From the NCBI GenBank assembly GCA_037134755.1, contig JBAXLO010000018.1, forward strand, positions 1-34,621: 34,621 bases of DNA, written 5' to 3'. The notes under the pieces are model-generated. The model saw only the letters and a program-made list of their open reading frames with translations, had not been told where the DNA came from and did no database searches. The DNA comes from JBAXLO01 sp037134755. GTDB taxonomy: Bacteria; Bacteroidota; Bacteroidia; Bacteroidales; JACABE01. Below, piece by piece: positions 23,506-31,403 of this stretch (the first letter of the stretch is position 1; each line of letters starts with the position of its first letter). A program made the position numbers and the translations under genes.

Positions 23506-24108
23506 ATGAAAAGAATCATTATTACAACATTAATTGCTGTAGTCTTTAGTTTTACTGCACATACACAATGCCCCAAAGAAGGAAGAACCAGAAAAGGCAC
23601 ACCTCCTAAAATTGAAATGCAGAAACTAAACACCCTTAAAAACAGGAATACACAACCAACATCATCTGATATTGATAAAAATATTACAATAGACAAAATG
23701 ATGAATTCAAAAGACAATCCAAACGCATTTAAAACCAGTGCAGGTGTAGTTATACAAGGTTATATTCTTAAAGCAAAGGATGAAGGTGGGGAATCGTGTA
23801 ATTGTTATTCTAATGATAAAAAAGATCAGGATGTACACGTGTATATATCTACAAATAAAAATGCAAAATCAATTGCCGAATGCACAGTAATTGAGGTTAC
23901 AAAATATTCAAAACAATTACACCCCGAATGGGATGCTGCTTACTTTAATACACATTACAAAGGTCAAAAAGTTGAAGTAACCGGATGGATGCTATATGAT
24001 TTTGAGCACAAAAATGTGTCTTCAGAAACAAATCCAAATGCTACTAAAATATATAGGAAAACGGTTTGGGAAGTACATCCAATCACTTCAGTAAAAATCA
24101 TAAAATAA
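23506..24108 (+). CDS. Secreted protein of unknown function, possible OB-fold
   Basis: 200 residues. A signal peptide is clear (basic MKR, hydrophobic core about 4-16, cleavage near AHT-QC). A low-complexity, basic linker (about 20-85) leads to a compact C-terminal domain (about 85-200) with GYILKAKDEGGESCNCYSNDKKDQDVHVYIS, VIEVTKY, GQKVEVTGWMLYD and VWEVHPITSVKI. This strand-rich order resembles an OB-fold, and similar secreted domains occur in Bacteroidota. The Cys pair CNC may bind a metal or form a disulfide. I do not know a function. It has its own promoter and no obvious partner. Confidence 0.75.
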   Translation: MKRIIITTLIAVVFSFTAHTQCPKEGRTRKGTPPKIEMQKLNTLKNRNTQPTSSDIDKNITIDKMMNSKDNPNAFKTSAGVVIQGYILKAKDEGGESCNCYSNDKKDQDVHVYISTNKNAKSIAECTVIEVTKYSKQLHPEWDAAYFNTHYKGQKVEVTGWMLYDFEHKNVSSETNPNATKIYRKTVWEVHPITSVKIIK

Positions 24109-24254
24109 TAAATAATAAAAAAGAATTCAAACGGTCGTTAGTTAATTTATGCATAAGTAAATACAGTCCTATCTTAACAAATATAAACATTTTTAAAGAT
24201 AAAAATCTTATAAACTTTGTATAATAAAGTAAAATAATGATATTATTTACTCAA

Positions 24255-24279
24255 TTGTTAATTCTTTTAATTACTTTTG
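24255..24279 (+). promoter_or_regulatory. Promoter for the 66-residue protein gene
   Basis: TACTTTTG at 24272-24279 matches TAnnTTTG, with TTG at 24255-24257 as a possible -33 box (gap shorter than usual). It would give a leader of about 35 bases. The rest of 24109-24320 shows nothing else. Confidence 0.4.
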
Positions 24280-24320
24280 CATTTATTAATATCTATATAA
24301 TAAATTAAAAATTTAAAGAA

Positions 24321-24521
24321 ATGTCAAAAATGTTAACTGCTTATTGCATGAAAACCAAAGAAAAAAATGTTCCTATGATTGACGCTGTAATTACCAAAAC
24401 AACCCGTGGAGGCTATATGGCTCAAGGTAATGATGGAAAAGGGAACAAAATGACTACAATGCTTAGCGAAGCTAATGCATTAGAAGCTATCAAAAACAAA
24501 GTAGCAACTAAAGGCTTCTAA
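24321..24521 (+). CDS. Small protein, remotely like DUF5679
   Basis: 66 residues, basic, with no signal peptide or membrane segment. The start MSKMLTAYCMKTKEKNVPMIDAV and the following TTRGGYMAQGNDGKGNKMT recall the TAYC-x-K-C start of DUF5679 proteins, but the Cys pairs of that family are lost except Cys9. The C-terminus (about 49-66) is a predicted helix. The gene is well formed, with a promoter upstream and a terminator downstream, so it is likely expressed. Function is unknown. Confidence 0.65.
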   Translation: MSKMLTAYCMKTKEKNVPMIDAVITKTTRGGYMAQGNDGKGNKMTTMLSEANALEAIKNKVATKGF

Positions 24522-24550
24522 AACAACCTTATTCTCAGATTAAGTTGTAA

Positions 24551-24566
24551 GAAGTTTACGAACTTC
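24551..24566. other. Perfect 6-bp inverted repeat
   Basis: GAAGTT-TACG-AACTTC lies between the 66-residue protein gene and the shared terminator. It could be an mRNA 3' hairpin or protein-binding site. Confidence 0.35.
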
Positions 24567-24580
24567 AAACCAACATACAA

Positions 24581-24609
24581 AAAAGGCTGCCTTAATAAAG
24601 CAGCCTTTT
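24581..24609. terminator. Bidirectional intrinsic terminator
   Basis: AAAAGGCTGC and GCAGCCTTTT form a 10-bp stem around a 9-base loop. Runs of T follow on both strands, so it can end both the 66-residue protein gene and the converging hdr-flx operon. Confidence 0.88.
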
Positions 24610-24634
24610 GTTTTAATATTTATAGATAATTGGT

Positions 24635-25474
24635 TTAGTATTCGGCAGGAAGTTTTTTAAGTTCTGCATAGGTAAATACAGGACCATCTTTACAAATATA
24701 AACTTTACCTACATTACAACGGCCACATTTACCGAAACCACACTTCATTCTGTTTTCTAAAGTAGTGAAGATATCAGTATCTTTAAAGCCTAATTTTTCT
24801 AAAATAGGGAAAGTATATTTAATCATAATTGGAGGTCCACAAACAATAGCTATAGTATTTTCAGCACTTGGAGCAGCTTTCTCAAGAACTGTAGGTACAA
24901 AACCTATTTCTCCTTTCCAATCAGGAGTTTCACCACCCGGGTCAACTGTTGTAATAAGTTTTACATCAGGACGATCTTCCCATTCTTTAAGCTCATGTTT
25001 ATAAACTAAGTCATTTACAGTCTTTGCTCCATAAACAATAGTGAAATCTTTAAAGTTTTCACGAAGATCCAAACAATTCCAGATAACGCAACGCATAGGA
25101 GGTAAAGCGATACCACCCGCGATAAACAAAAGGTTTTTACCTTTCCAATCATCAATAGGAAAAGTATTGCCATAAGGACCTCTGAAACCAATAATTTCAC
25201 CTTCTTCTTTATTAGCTAAAGCAGAAGTTACTCTACCTGTTTCACGAAAAGTACATTCAATATAACCTTCGCGAGTAGGCGAAGAAGCAATACAGAAAGT
25301 CGATTCCCCCTCTCCTACTACTGAATATTCGCCAAACTGACCTGCTCTGAAATTAAATTTAGCAGCTTCTTCTTCATTCGTAAACTTCAAACGAAAAGTT
25401 TTTACAAAAGGAGCTTCTTCAGTTACCTTATCAATTTTCATTAAGTAAGGCTTGTATATATTAGGATTACTCAT
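24635..25474 (-). CDS. flxA: FAD/NAD(P)H-binding oxidoreductase subunit, FlxA-like
   Basis: 279 residues, in the PyrK / ferredoxin-NADP reductase family. An FAD domain (1-105; RAGQFGEY near 43-50) precedes a nucleotide-binding domain (about 110-235) with LLFIAGGIALPPMR and VCGPPIMIK. A C-terminal [2Fe-2S] site is formed by Cys245, Cys250, Cys253 and Cys261 (MKCGFGKCGRC...C). It would take electrons from NADH and pass them to the FlxBCD/Hdr part of the complex. It overlaps flxB by 8 bases and is the last gene of the operon. The same fold occurs in sulfhydrogenase gamma subunits, but the gene order favours FlxA. Confidence 0.85.
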   Translation of the reverse strand: MSNPNIYKPYLMKIDKVTEEAPFVKTFRLKFTNEEEAAKFNFRAGQFGEYSVVGEGESTFCIASSPTREGYIECTFRETGRVTSALANKEEGEIIGFRGPYGNTFPIDDWKGKNLLFIAGGIALPPMRCVIWNCLDLRENFKDFTIVYGAKTVNDLVYKHELKEWEDRPDVKLITTVDPGGETPDWKGEIGFVPTVLEKAAPSAENTIAIVCGPPIMIKYTFPILEKLGFKDTDIFTTLENRMKCGFGKCGRCNVGKVYICKDGPVFTYAELKKLPAEY

Positions 25475-26498
25475 GTTTAGGTTCCTCCATAATTTTAGTT
25501 AAATGTTCACTTAAGTTCATATCAACAGGACAAGCTCTTGAACAACGTCCACATCCTACACAACCAAATACTTTAATTCTATCAGGCATATAAGAGAACT
25601 TATGTAGAATACGTTGACGCCATCTCTGACTTTGTGTTTCGCGTGGGTTATGCCCTGAAGTATGTAATGTGAAATGTCCGAAACCACAAGAGTCCCAACA
25701 TTTAATACGACTTCCTTTATTAGCCGAGCCTTCGTCTTGTAAATCAAAACAAGTACAAGTAGGGCAAACATAAGCACAAGCACCACAACCTATACAACGC
25801 ATTGACTGAGCTAACCAATAAGGTGCTTCAAAAGAACCGTCAAGATTCTTGTTCAACTCAGTTAGATCAAACTTTTTAGGAACAACAGTGATATAACTTT
25901 CCTTATCATCACTAATCTCACCAAAAAGTTCTTTAGCCATATCATATACTTCTTGACCTTTTTCTGTAATAATCTCTACAAGATAATCACCAGCTTTGTT
26001 CTTGGTAAGAAGAATATCACTCCCATCTCCTGAAGATGGAGAAATATCAACTGAAGAACAGAAACAATAATCATCATGTTTGCCACAGCTTAAACCTACA
26101 ACAGTAGTAAGTTTCATTCTTGTAAGGAAATACTTATCATCGTAATCCCATCTGAAAGTAGCATCTAATGGCCTGAAAGCAGCAGCATCACATGGATGTA
26201 ATCCCCAAAGTACATTCTGAGGAAACTTACTGAAATCAGGTTCCTCAATAGAAGTATCCAATTTATCAGATTTATAATCAAAAAGTTTTTCCACCTTTGG
26301 AAAAACAGTTCCTTTTAAAGATTGGACAGTTTGAATATATTCGTCATTAATATCATTAGAATATTTTGTAACGACATCAAATTCTGTTTTATCTCCATTT
26401 TTAACAGGAGCATAAATGGTCTTTCCTGAAGCAGTTAATTTATCAAATAACGCAGGAAGAGACTCTTTTTTTAACAGTTTATAATTTTCAGTTGCCAT
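25467..26498 (-). CDS. flxB: FlxB-like iron-sulfur subunit
   Basis: 343 residues, related to the beta subunits of sulfhydrogenases and FlxB. Two [4Fe-4S] ferredoxin-type sites are visible: CIGCGACAYVCP (Cys235, 238, 241, 245) and CVGCGRCSRACP (Cys313, 316, 319, 323). Further Cys residues at 103, 138, 145, 147, 248 and 250 and a CWDSCG motif (267-272) could bind more clusters. Residues 1-230 lack cluster motifs except for a few Cys and form the family's N-terminal region. It should relay electrons between FlxA and FlxC/D. The start lies 5 bases after the flxC stop. Confidence 0.82.
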   Translation of the reverse strand: MATENYKLLKKESLPALFDKLTASGKTIYAPVKNGDKTEFDVVTKYSNDINDEYIQTVQSLKGTVFPKVEKLFDYKSDKLDTSIEEPDFSKFPQNVLWGLHPCDAAAFRPLDATFRWDYDDKYFLTRMKLTTVVGLSCGKHDDYCFCSSVDISPSSGDGSDILLTKNKAGDYLVEIITEKGQEVYDMAKELFGEISDDKESYITVVPKKFDLTELNKNLDGSFEAPYWLAQSMRCIGCGACAYVCPTCTCFDLQDEGSANKGSRIKCWDSCGFGHFTLHTSGHNPRETQSQRWRQRILHKFSYMPDRIKVFGCVGCGRCSRACPVDMNLSEHLTKIMEEPKHE

Positions 26499-26503
26499 AA
26501 TTA

Positions 26504-27307
26504 TTATCTAATAAATGTTTCTTTATCGTCAGGTTTGTAAGTTGAAAGAGCATAAGGTTCTGTCAACGATTGACCTGCTGAATAACCAAATTGTTTTTGA
26601 ATATCCATTGATAATTTCTTAGTCAATAGATTTATAGGAAGATCTAATGGGCAAGCTCTGCTACATTCGTCGCAACCAATGCAACGACCTGCTAAGTGCA
26701 TTGCTCTGTTTATGTGCCATTCAAAATTACCTTGTTTATGAGAAGGAACCGACACCCACTGTGGTTGATTAAAATCAGTTATGCAAAGTGTACAATAACA
26801 CATTGGACAAGCTGACCGACATGCATAACACTTAAAACATCTTGAGAATTCATTTTGCCAGTAAGCCCAGCGTTCTTCCATAGACATTGCATCAATCTTA
26901 TCGATCAAAGCCTGTTCTTCAGGAGTAAAACTTAAGTCTTGCTGGTTAATATATCTTTCGATGTCAGCGAAATCTTTAAACTCAATAATGTTATTATCCT
27001 TTGAGATACCTATTACTTTAATAAAGTTTTCGTCTAATTGTTTTTCTGAAGCAAGAGTGATAATACTTTTCATTACAGGAAAAGAAGCTACAACAGCTAT
27101 TTTAGTATTTCCAGATAATTTATGCTGCGTTAAATAAACAGCTAAATTATGAATACAACGTTCATCATAAATTAAAGTATCAGCTTGATCAGGAGAACTT
27201 ATAAAAGCAGGTCTTGCTTTTCCGGCAGTACCTTCTTCGTATCCAACTACTATCTGAACTTCATTGTTAGATAATAATTCTTTAGCTTTCTGTCTTAGTT
27301 TATCCAT
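26504..27307 (-). CDS. flxC: FlxC-like two-cluster iron-sulfur subunit
   Basis: 267 residues. An N-terminal domain of unknown fold (1-150) is followed by two [4Fe-4S] sites: CFKCYACRSACP (Cys157, 160, 163, 167), with extra Cys170, 172 and 175, and CIGCDECSRACP (Cys209, 212, 215, 219). This resembles the FdhB/FrhB-like and FlxC proteins of Hdr-associated modules. It overlaps flxD by 8 bases. The role is electron transfer within the complex; the exact path is unknown. Confidence 0.8.
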   Translation of the reverse strand: MDKLRQKAKELLSNNEVQIVVGYEEGTAGKARPAFISSPDQADTLIYDERCIHNLAVYLTQHKLSGNTKIAVVASFPVMKSIITLASEKQLDENFIKVIGISKDNNIIEFKDFADIERYINQQDLSFTPEEQALIDKIDAMSMEERWAYWQNEFSRCFKCYACRSACPMCYCTLCITDFNQPQWVSVPSHKQGNFEWHINRAMHLAGRCIGCDECSRACPLDLPINLLTKKLSMDIQKQFGYSAGQSLTEPYALSTYKPDDKETFIR

Positions 27308-27746
27308 TGTTTACCTCCGTTTCTTGGTTAACCATCTTACGATAATTATCATAAGGGCCTAACTTTTTAATTCCATCAACAGTAGTATTTACAATTTCAG
27401 CCCATCTGGCACCTTCAGCAGCAGAAACCCATGAAAAAGTAATACGGTTTACATCTACACCTAAAAAATCAAGCATAGTTCTGAAAACCATCCAACGTCT
27501 TTTAGCATGGAAATTACCAGAAGTGTAATGACAATCATTAGGATGACAACCTGAAATGATAATACCATCAGCACCTTTAGCAAAAGCTTTTAAGATGAGC
27601 ATAAAATCTATTCTACCTGTACAAGGAAACCTTATTATTTTAACGTTAGGAGCATATTTAATACGACTTGTACCTGTAAGGTCAGCTCCAGCGTATGTGC
27701 ACCAGTTACAAACGAATGCAACTACTTTAGGTTCGAATTCATTCAT
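27300..27746 (-). CDS. flxD: MvhD/FlxD-type electron-transfer protein
   Basis: 148 residues, the size of MvhD, the delta subunit of methyl viologen-reducing hydrogenase. Conserved Cys residues lie in CNWCTYAG (13-20), PCTGRID (Cys42), and SGCHPNDCHY (Cys67 and Cys72), which bind a [2Fe-2S] cluster in MvhD. The domain docks on HdrA and passes electrons to its flavin, consistent with the gene starting 2 bases after hdrA ends. No fusion to HdrA or to ferredoxin domains is seen. Confidence 0.9.
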   Translation of the reverse strand: MNEFEPKVVAFVCNWCTYAGADLTGTSRIKYAPNVKIIRFPCTGRIDFMLILKAFAKGADGIIISGCHPNDCHYTSGNFHAKRRWMVFRTMLDFLGVDVNRITFSWVSAAEGARWAEIVNTTVDGIKKLGPYDNYRKMVNQETEVNNG

Positions 27747-27748
27747 TG

Positions 27749-29752
27749 TTATAAAGTATTTAATAACGCGTCAACTTCAGCATAAACTTGTTTATGGGTA
27801 TAACCCAAAATATCTATAGATTTAGAACGGCACAATGCAACGCAAGTACCACAACCCTGACAAACACTAGGATTAATAAATGCTATAGTCTTTAATCTTT
27901 TCCCATCTCTTGATTTGATTTCTTCTTTTTCGATAGCTTGATAAGGACAAACACTCTGACATAAGAAACAACCAACACAAGTAGAGAACAATGGTGGAGC
28001 AGTACGATTAACGACGGCTACAGAAGGATCTCTGGTCAATTCATCATTTGAGAATAAACCACAAACTTTAACAGCAGCTCCAGAAGCTTGTGCCACAGAT
28101 TCAGGAATATCTTTTACATTCTGACAAGCACCAGCTAAGAAAATACCAGCAGTATTTGTTTCAACAGGTTTTAATTTAGGATGAGCTTCAGCAAAGAATT
28201 TATGTTGATCATAAGAAACATGAAGTTTCTGTGCTAATTCTTCAGCACCTGGACTTGCAATACCAGCAGTAGCTAAAACTACCATATCAGCTTCAATCTC
28301 TAGTGTTTTTGCATTCATTAAGGTATCAGCACCAACTACAATTAATTTTCCATCACGTTCATAGATACGAGAAACTCTGCCTCTAATATATTTAGCACCA
28401 TCTTCTTCGATTGCACGTCTTGTAAATTCATCATAATTCTTTCCGGCAGCTCTAATATCCATATAGAATATATAAGCTGTTCCATCATGAACTTTATGTT
28501 TATATAGAATAGCATGCTTAGCAGTGTACATACAACAAATCTTTGAACAATATTCAATACCTTTTGCCGGATCACGGGAGCCAGCACAGGCAAGAAATAC
28601 TATTTTCTTAGGAATTTGTCCATCTGAAGGTCTTCTTATTTCTCCTAAAGTAGGACCAGATGCAGAAGCAATTCTTTCGAATTGTAATCCATCAATAACA
28701 TCTTTATATTTACCATATCCATACTCTGGAAAGAAATTAGCTCTCTTAATATCAAAACCTGTTGCAAGTACTAAGGCACCTACTTCTACTTCTATAATCT
28801 CATCTTCCTGATCAAAACGAATTGCTTTTGTAGGACAAACAATTTCACACACCTTACATTTACCTTTTATATAATAGGTACAATGTTCTTTATCAATTAC
28901 AGGTTTATTTGGTACTGCCTGTGGAAATGGAACATAAATTGCTCTTCTGTTGCTTAATCCCTGATCAAATTCACTTGGAATATTCTTAACAGGACATTTT
29001 GTACAACATAAACCACAACCTGTACAAAGTTTTTCATCCAAACTCTTGGCTTTCTTGCGAATCTTAACTTTAAAGTTCCCAATAAAGCCATCCAAACTTT
29101 CTACTTCAGCATAAGTATACAAAGTAATGTTAGGATGTTGAGCAACTTCAACCATTCTTGGAGTTAAAATACACTGAGAGCAATCTAATGTTGGGAATGT
29201 TTCAGAAAGCTGAGACATGTGACCACCTATAGATGGATCTTTTTCAACCATTATTACTTTATGACCGCAATTAGCAATATCTAAAGCAGATTGAATCCCT
29301 GCAACACCACCACCAATAACCAAAGCAGTTTTAGTTACAGGAACTTTAATAGGCATTAAAGGTTCATTACGCTTTACTTTTTCAACTAATGTACGTACAA
29401 TATCAATAGCCTTATCTGTTGTCACATCATTTTTGTCATGAACCCATGAACAATGTTCTCTAACATTAGCCATTTCACATAGAAATGGATTTAATCCTGC
29501 CTCACCGCATGCTCTACGGAAAGTAGGTTCATGCATACGAGGAGAACAAGCTGCAACAACTACGCCTGTTAGTTTTTCTTTTTCAATATATTCTTTGATC
29601 ATTGTCTGACCTGGGTCAGAACACATATATTTATAATCAACACTTACTACAACTCCAGGAATGTCAGAAGTAACTTGAGCTACTTTTCCGCAATCAACAG
29701 TTGCACTTATATTTTCACCGCAGTGACAAACAAAAACACCTATTCTTGCCAT
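27749..29752 (-). CDS. hdrA: Heterodisulfide reductase subunit A (bifurcating flavoprotein)
   Basis: 667 residues, full length. An N-terminal region (about 1-135, with Cys9, Cys11 and Cys21) precedes the FAD domain with GGGVAGIQSA (147-156) and CSQCILTP (191-198). A ferredoxin-like insert CTGCGLCCTKCP starts at 243. The C-terminus has two [4Fe-4S] sites: Cys592, 595, 598, 602 and Cys631, 634, 637, 641. This is the subunit whose FAD bifurcates electrons between ferredoxin and a disulfide. It overlaps hdrB by 1 base. All expected motifs are intact. Confidence 0.95.
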   Translation of the reverse strand: MARIGVFVCHCGENISATVDCGKVAQVTSDIPGVVVSVDYKYMCSDPGQTMIKEYIEKEKLTGVVVAACSPRMHEPTFRRACGEAGLNPFLCEMANVREHCSWVHDKNDVTTDKAIDIVRTLVEKVKRNEPLMPIKVPVTKTALVIGGGVAGIQSALDIANCGHKVIMVEKDPSIGGHMSQLSETFPTLDCSQCILTPRMVEVAQHPNITLYTYAEVESLDGFIGNFKVKIRKKAKSLDEKLCTGCGLCCTKCPVKNIPSEFDQGLSNRRAIYVPFPQAVPNKPVIDKEHCTYYIKGKCKVCEIVCPTKAIRFDQEDEIIEVEVGALVLATGFDIKRANFFPEYGYGKYKDVIDGLQFERIASASGPTLGEIRRPSDGQIPKKIVFLACAGSRDPAKGIEYCSKICCMYTAKHAILYKHKVHDGTAYIFYMDIRAAGKNYDEFTRRAIEEDGAKYIRGRVSRIYERDGKLIVVGADTLMNAKTLEIEADMVVLATAGIASPGAEELAQKLHVSYDQHKFFAEAHPKLKPVETNTAGIFLAGACQNVKDIPESVAQASGAAVKVCGLFSNDELTRDPSVAVVNRTAPPLFSTCVGCFLCQSVCPYQAIEKEEIKSRDGKRLKTIAFINPSVCQGCGTCVALCRSKSIDILGYTHKQVYAEVDALLNTL

Positions 29753-30654
29753 TATTCAACCTCCACTTTTTGAGTTTTTACTTCTTCTTTTTGTACAGTT
29801 TCAGCTTTCTTTGGTAAATTAACAGGAACAAAATGACGATTAAATCCTAATTCCTTTTCAGAAATACCTACAGCCAAACCTAATGCTTGTGTAATATATA
29901 ATATAGGAGTAGTTACTTTTTTTCCAAGATATTTATTAATCTCAGAACGACGCATGTCTAAATTAGAATGACACATAGGGCAGGCTACAATTATAACTTC
30001 AGCACCTCTATGTTCTGCATCATCAACAATTTTACCGGATAATCTAGCAACTGTATTTGTAGCAGAAACTGATAAACCAGCACCACAACATTCAGTTTTA
30101 AAAGCCCAATCAATTGAATCAGCACCAATTTTACGCATTACTACATCCATAGTCTGAGGATCCTCAGTTCTATCGAATTCTAATACTTTATTTGGTCTAA
30201 CCAATAAACAACCATAATAACATGCAGCTTTATAGTTAAATTTATTGACTATCTTTTCTTCAATTTTATCAATAATATATTTATCGATAAACTGAATTAC
30301 ATTTAAGGTATTAATAGTTCCTTTATACTCCATTTCCATTACTTCATTAATCTTATGACGAAGATCATGGTTGTGCATCAATTCATGATGAGTAGTGCTA
30401 AAGCGACTATAACAAGCAGCACATGGAACAACTACATCAGTAAAGCCTTCTTTTTCTGCAAGAGCTAAATTTCTAGCAGGAAGCGATAGTGATAGTTCTT
30501 TATTTAAATTATGAGCAGCTGTTGCACCACAACAATTCCAATCAGGAATTTGCACAAGTTCAATATCGAACCTTTTAGCTAATGCAACTACTGAATCACT
30601 GTATTCTCTCGACATTCCTTCTAGGGAACATCCTGGATAAAAGCCTAGTTTCAT
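29752..30654 (-). CDS. hdrB: Heterodisulfide reductase subunit B
   Basis: 300 residues with both CCG domains: Cys9, Cys41-Cys42, Cys78 and Cys81 in the first, and Cys145 or 149, Cys189-Cys190, Cys225 and Cys228 in the second. These ligate the non-cubane [4Fe-4S] clusters at which a heterodisulfide or a related disulfide/trisulfide is reduced. The natural acceptor here is unknown: it need not be CoM-S-S-CoB, and no DsrC gene is in the window. Residues 280-300 form a charged, low-complexity tail. It overlaps hdrC by 4 bases. Confidence 0.94.
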   Translation of the reverse strand: MKLGFYPGCSLEGMSREYSDSVVALAKRFDIELVQIPDWNCCGATAAHNLNKELSLSLPARNLALAEKEGFTDVVVPCAACYSRFSTTHHELMHNHDLRHKINEVMEMEYKGTINTLNVIQFIDKYIIDKIEEKIVNKFNYKAACYYGCLLVRPNKVLEFDRTEDPQTMDVVMRKIGADSIDWAFKTECCGAGLSVSATNTVARLSGKIVDDAEHRGAEVIIVACPMCHSNLDMRRSEINKYLGKKVTTPILYITQALGLAVGISEKELGFNRHFVPVNLPKKAETVQKEEVKTQKVEVE

Positions 30655-31229
30655 TTTGTTTCCTCCTTTTTATCAATTGTCTTTTGAAATATCTGTTTGA
30701 TATTCCGACGATTTTTAATTAATTCCGGTAAGAAATTCAACTTATTCTTTGCAAGCATAGTTGGCACTATACTCATATCTTGCATTAGTTTCATTGATCT
30801 AACTTTAAAATCTAAAGTTAAGCCTAACTCATACAACCTACCGGTTTGTTTAATTGAATCAAGGAAAGCTTTATGAAAACTAATAATGTTTTTGGATGCA
30901 GGATTAGCTTTGTTTTGTTTGATTGATTCACTTCGTAAATAGTCCATCATTGGAGGTATATCAACTTCCATAGGACAACGTGCGATACACATTTCGCATG
31001 TTAAGCAATACCAAATACTTTTTGATCGTAAAACTAATTCTTCATCCTTGGGATCTCCTGTTTGAAGCATCCGCATGATTAAACTTGGGGGGTAATCCAT
31101 ATCTTCAGATACCGGACATCCCGCCGAACATTTCCCGCATTGGTAACATCGAGCAGCTAAAACACCGGTATGCTCTTTAACCTTACCAGCTAAGGAATTG
31201 TCAACTATATGATTATGATTATCTGACAT
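30651..31229 (-). CDS. hdrC: Heterodisulfide reductase subunit C
   Basis: 192 residues with two [4Fe-4S] sites: CYQCGKCSAGCP (Cys28, 31, 34, 38) and CLTCEMCIARCP (Cys75, 78, 81, 85). It is a soluble HdrC rather than a membrane-bound HdrE/DsrM type, as no membrane segment is seen. It links HdrA to HdrB. As the first gene of the operon, it is preceded by a promoter (31247-31280) with a match to both -7 and -33 boxes. Confidence 0.93.
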   Translation of the reverse strand: MSDNHNHIVDNSLAGKVKEHTGVLAARCYQCGKCSAGCPVSEDMDYPPSLIMRMLQTGDPKDEELVLRSKSIWYCLTCEMCIARCPMEVDIPPMMDYLRSESIKQNKANPASKNIISFHKAFLDSIKQTGRLYELGLTLDFKVRSMKLMQDMSIVPTMLAKNKLNFLPELIKNRRNIKQIFQKTIDKKEETK

Positions 31230-31246
31230 AGTATTGAAATTTTCTA

Positions 31247-31280
31247 CAATATTACTGTTTTTTTGCTAACAACATTCAAA
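31247..31280 (-). promoter_or_regulatory. Promoter of the hdr-flx operon
   Basis: On the minus strand TTTG (31280-31277) is followed after 22 bases by TAATATTG (31254-31247), close to TTTG-N19-23-TAnnTTTG with one mismatch. It is 18 bases before the hdrC ATG, so the leader is very short. An A/T-tract region lies just upstream. Confidence 0.5.
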
Positions 31281-31350
31281 AAAAAACATTTTTTTTTACT
31301 TTTTTACAATCTTTTTTTTACTTGCAAGTAATACAACAAGTTAAAAAATA

Positions 31351-31378
31351 AAAACCCCAGCCAATTGACCAGGGTTTT
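31351..31378 (-). terminator. Intrinsic terminator after TPR gene
   Basis: The minus strand reads AAAACCC...GGGTTTT, a long stem with a few G-T pairs, followed by a T-rich tail (TATTTTTT). It lies 25 bases past the TPR stop and separates that operon from hdr-flx. Confidence 0.82.
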
Positions 31379-31403
31379 ATTTTATTTATTATTTGTTATA
31401 AAA

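Noticed and set aside
24635..31229. Methanogen-type Hdr with CoM-S-S-CoB as substrate
   Set aside because: The FlxABCD genes and the bacterial surroundings point to a NADH-linked complex with a different disulfide acceptor.
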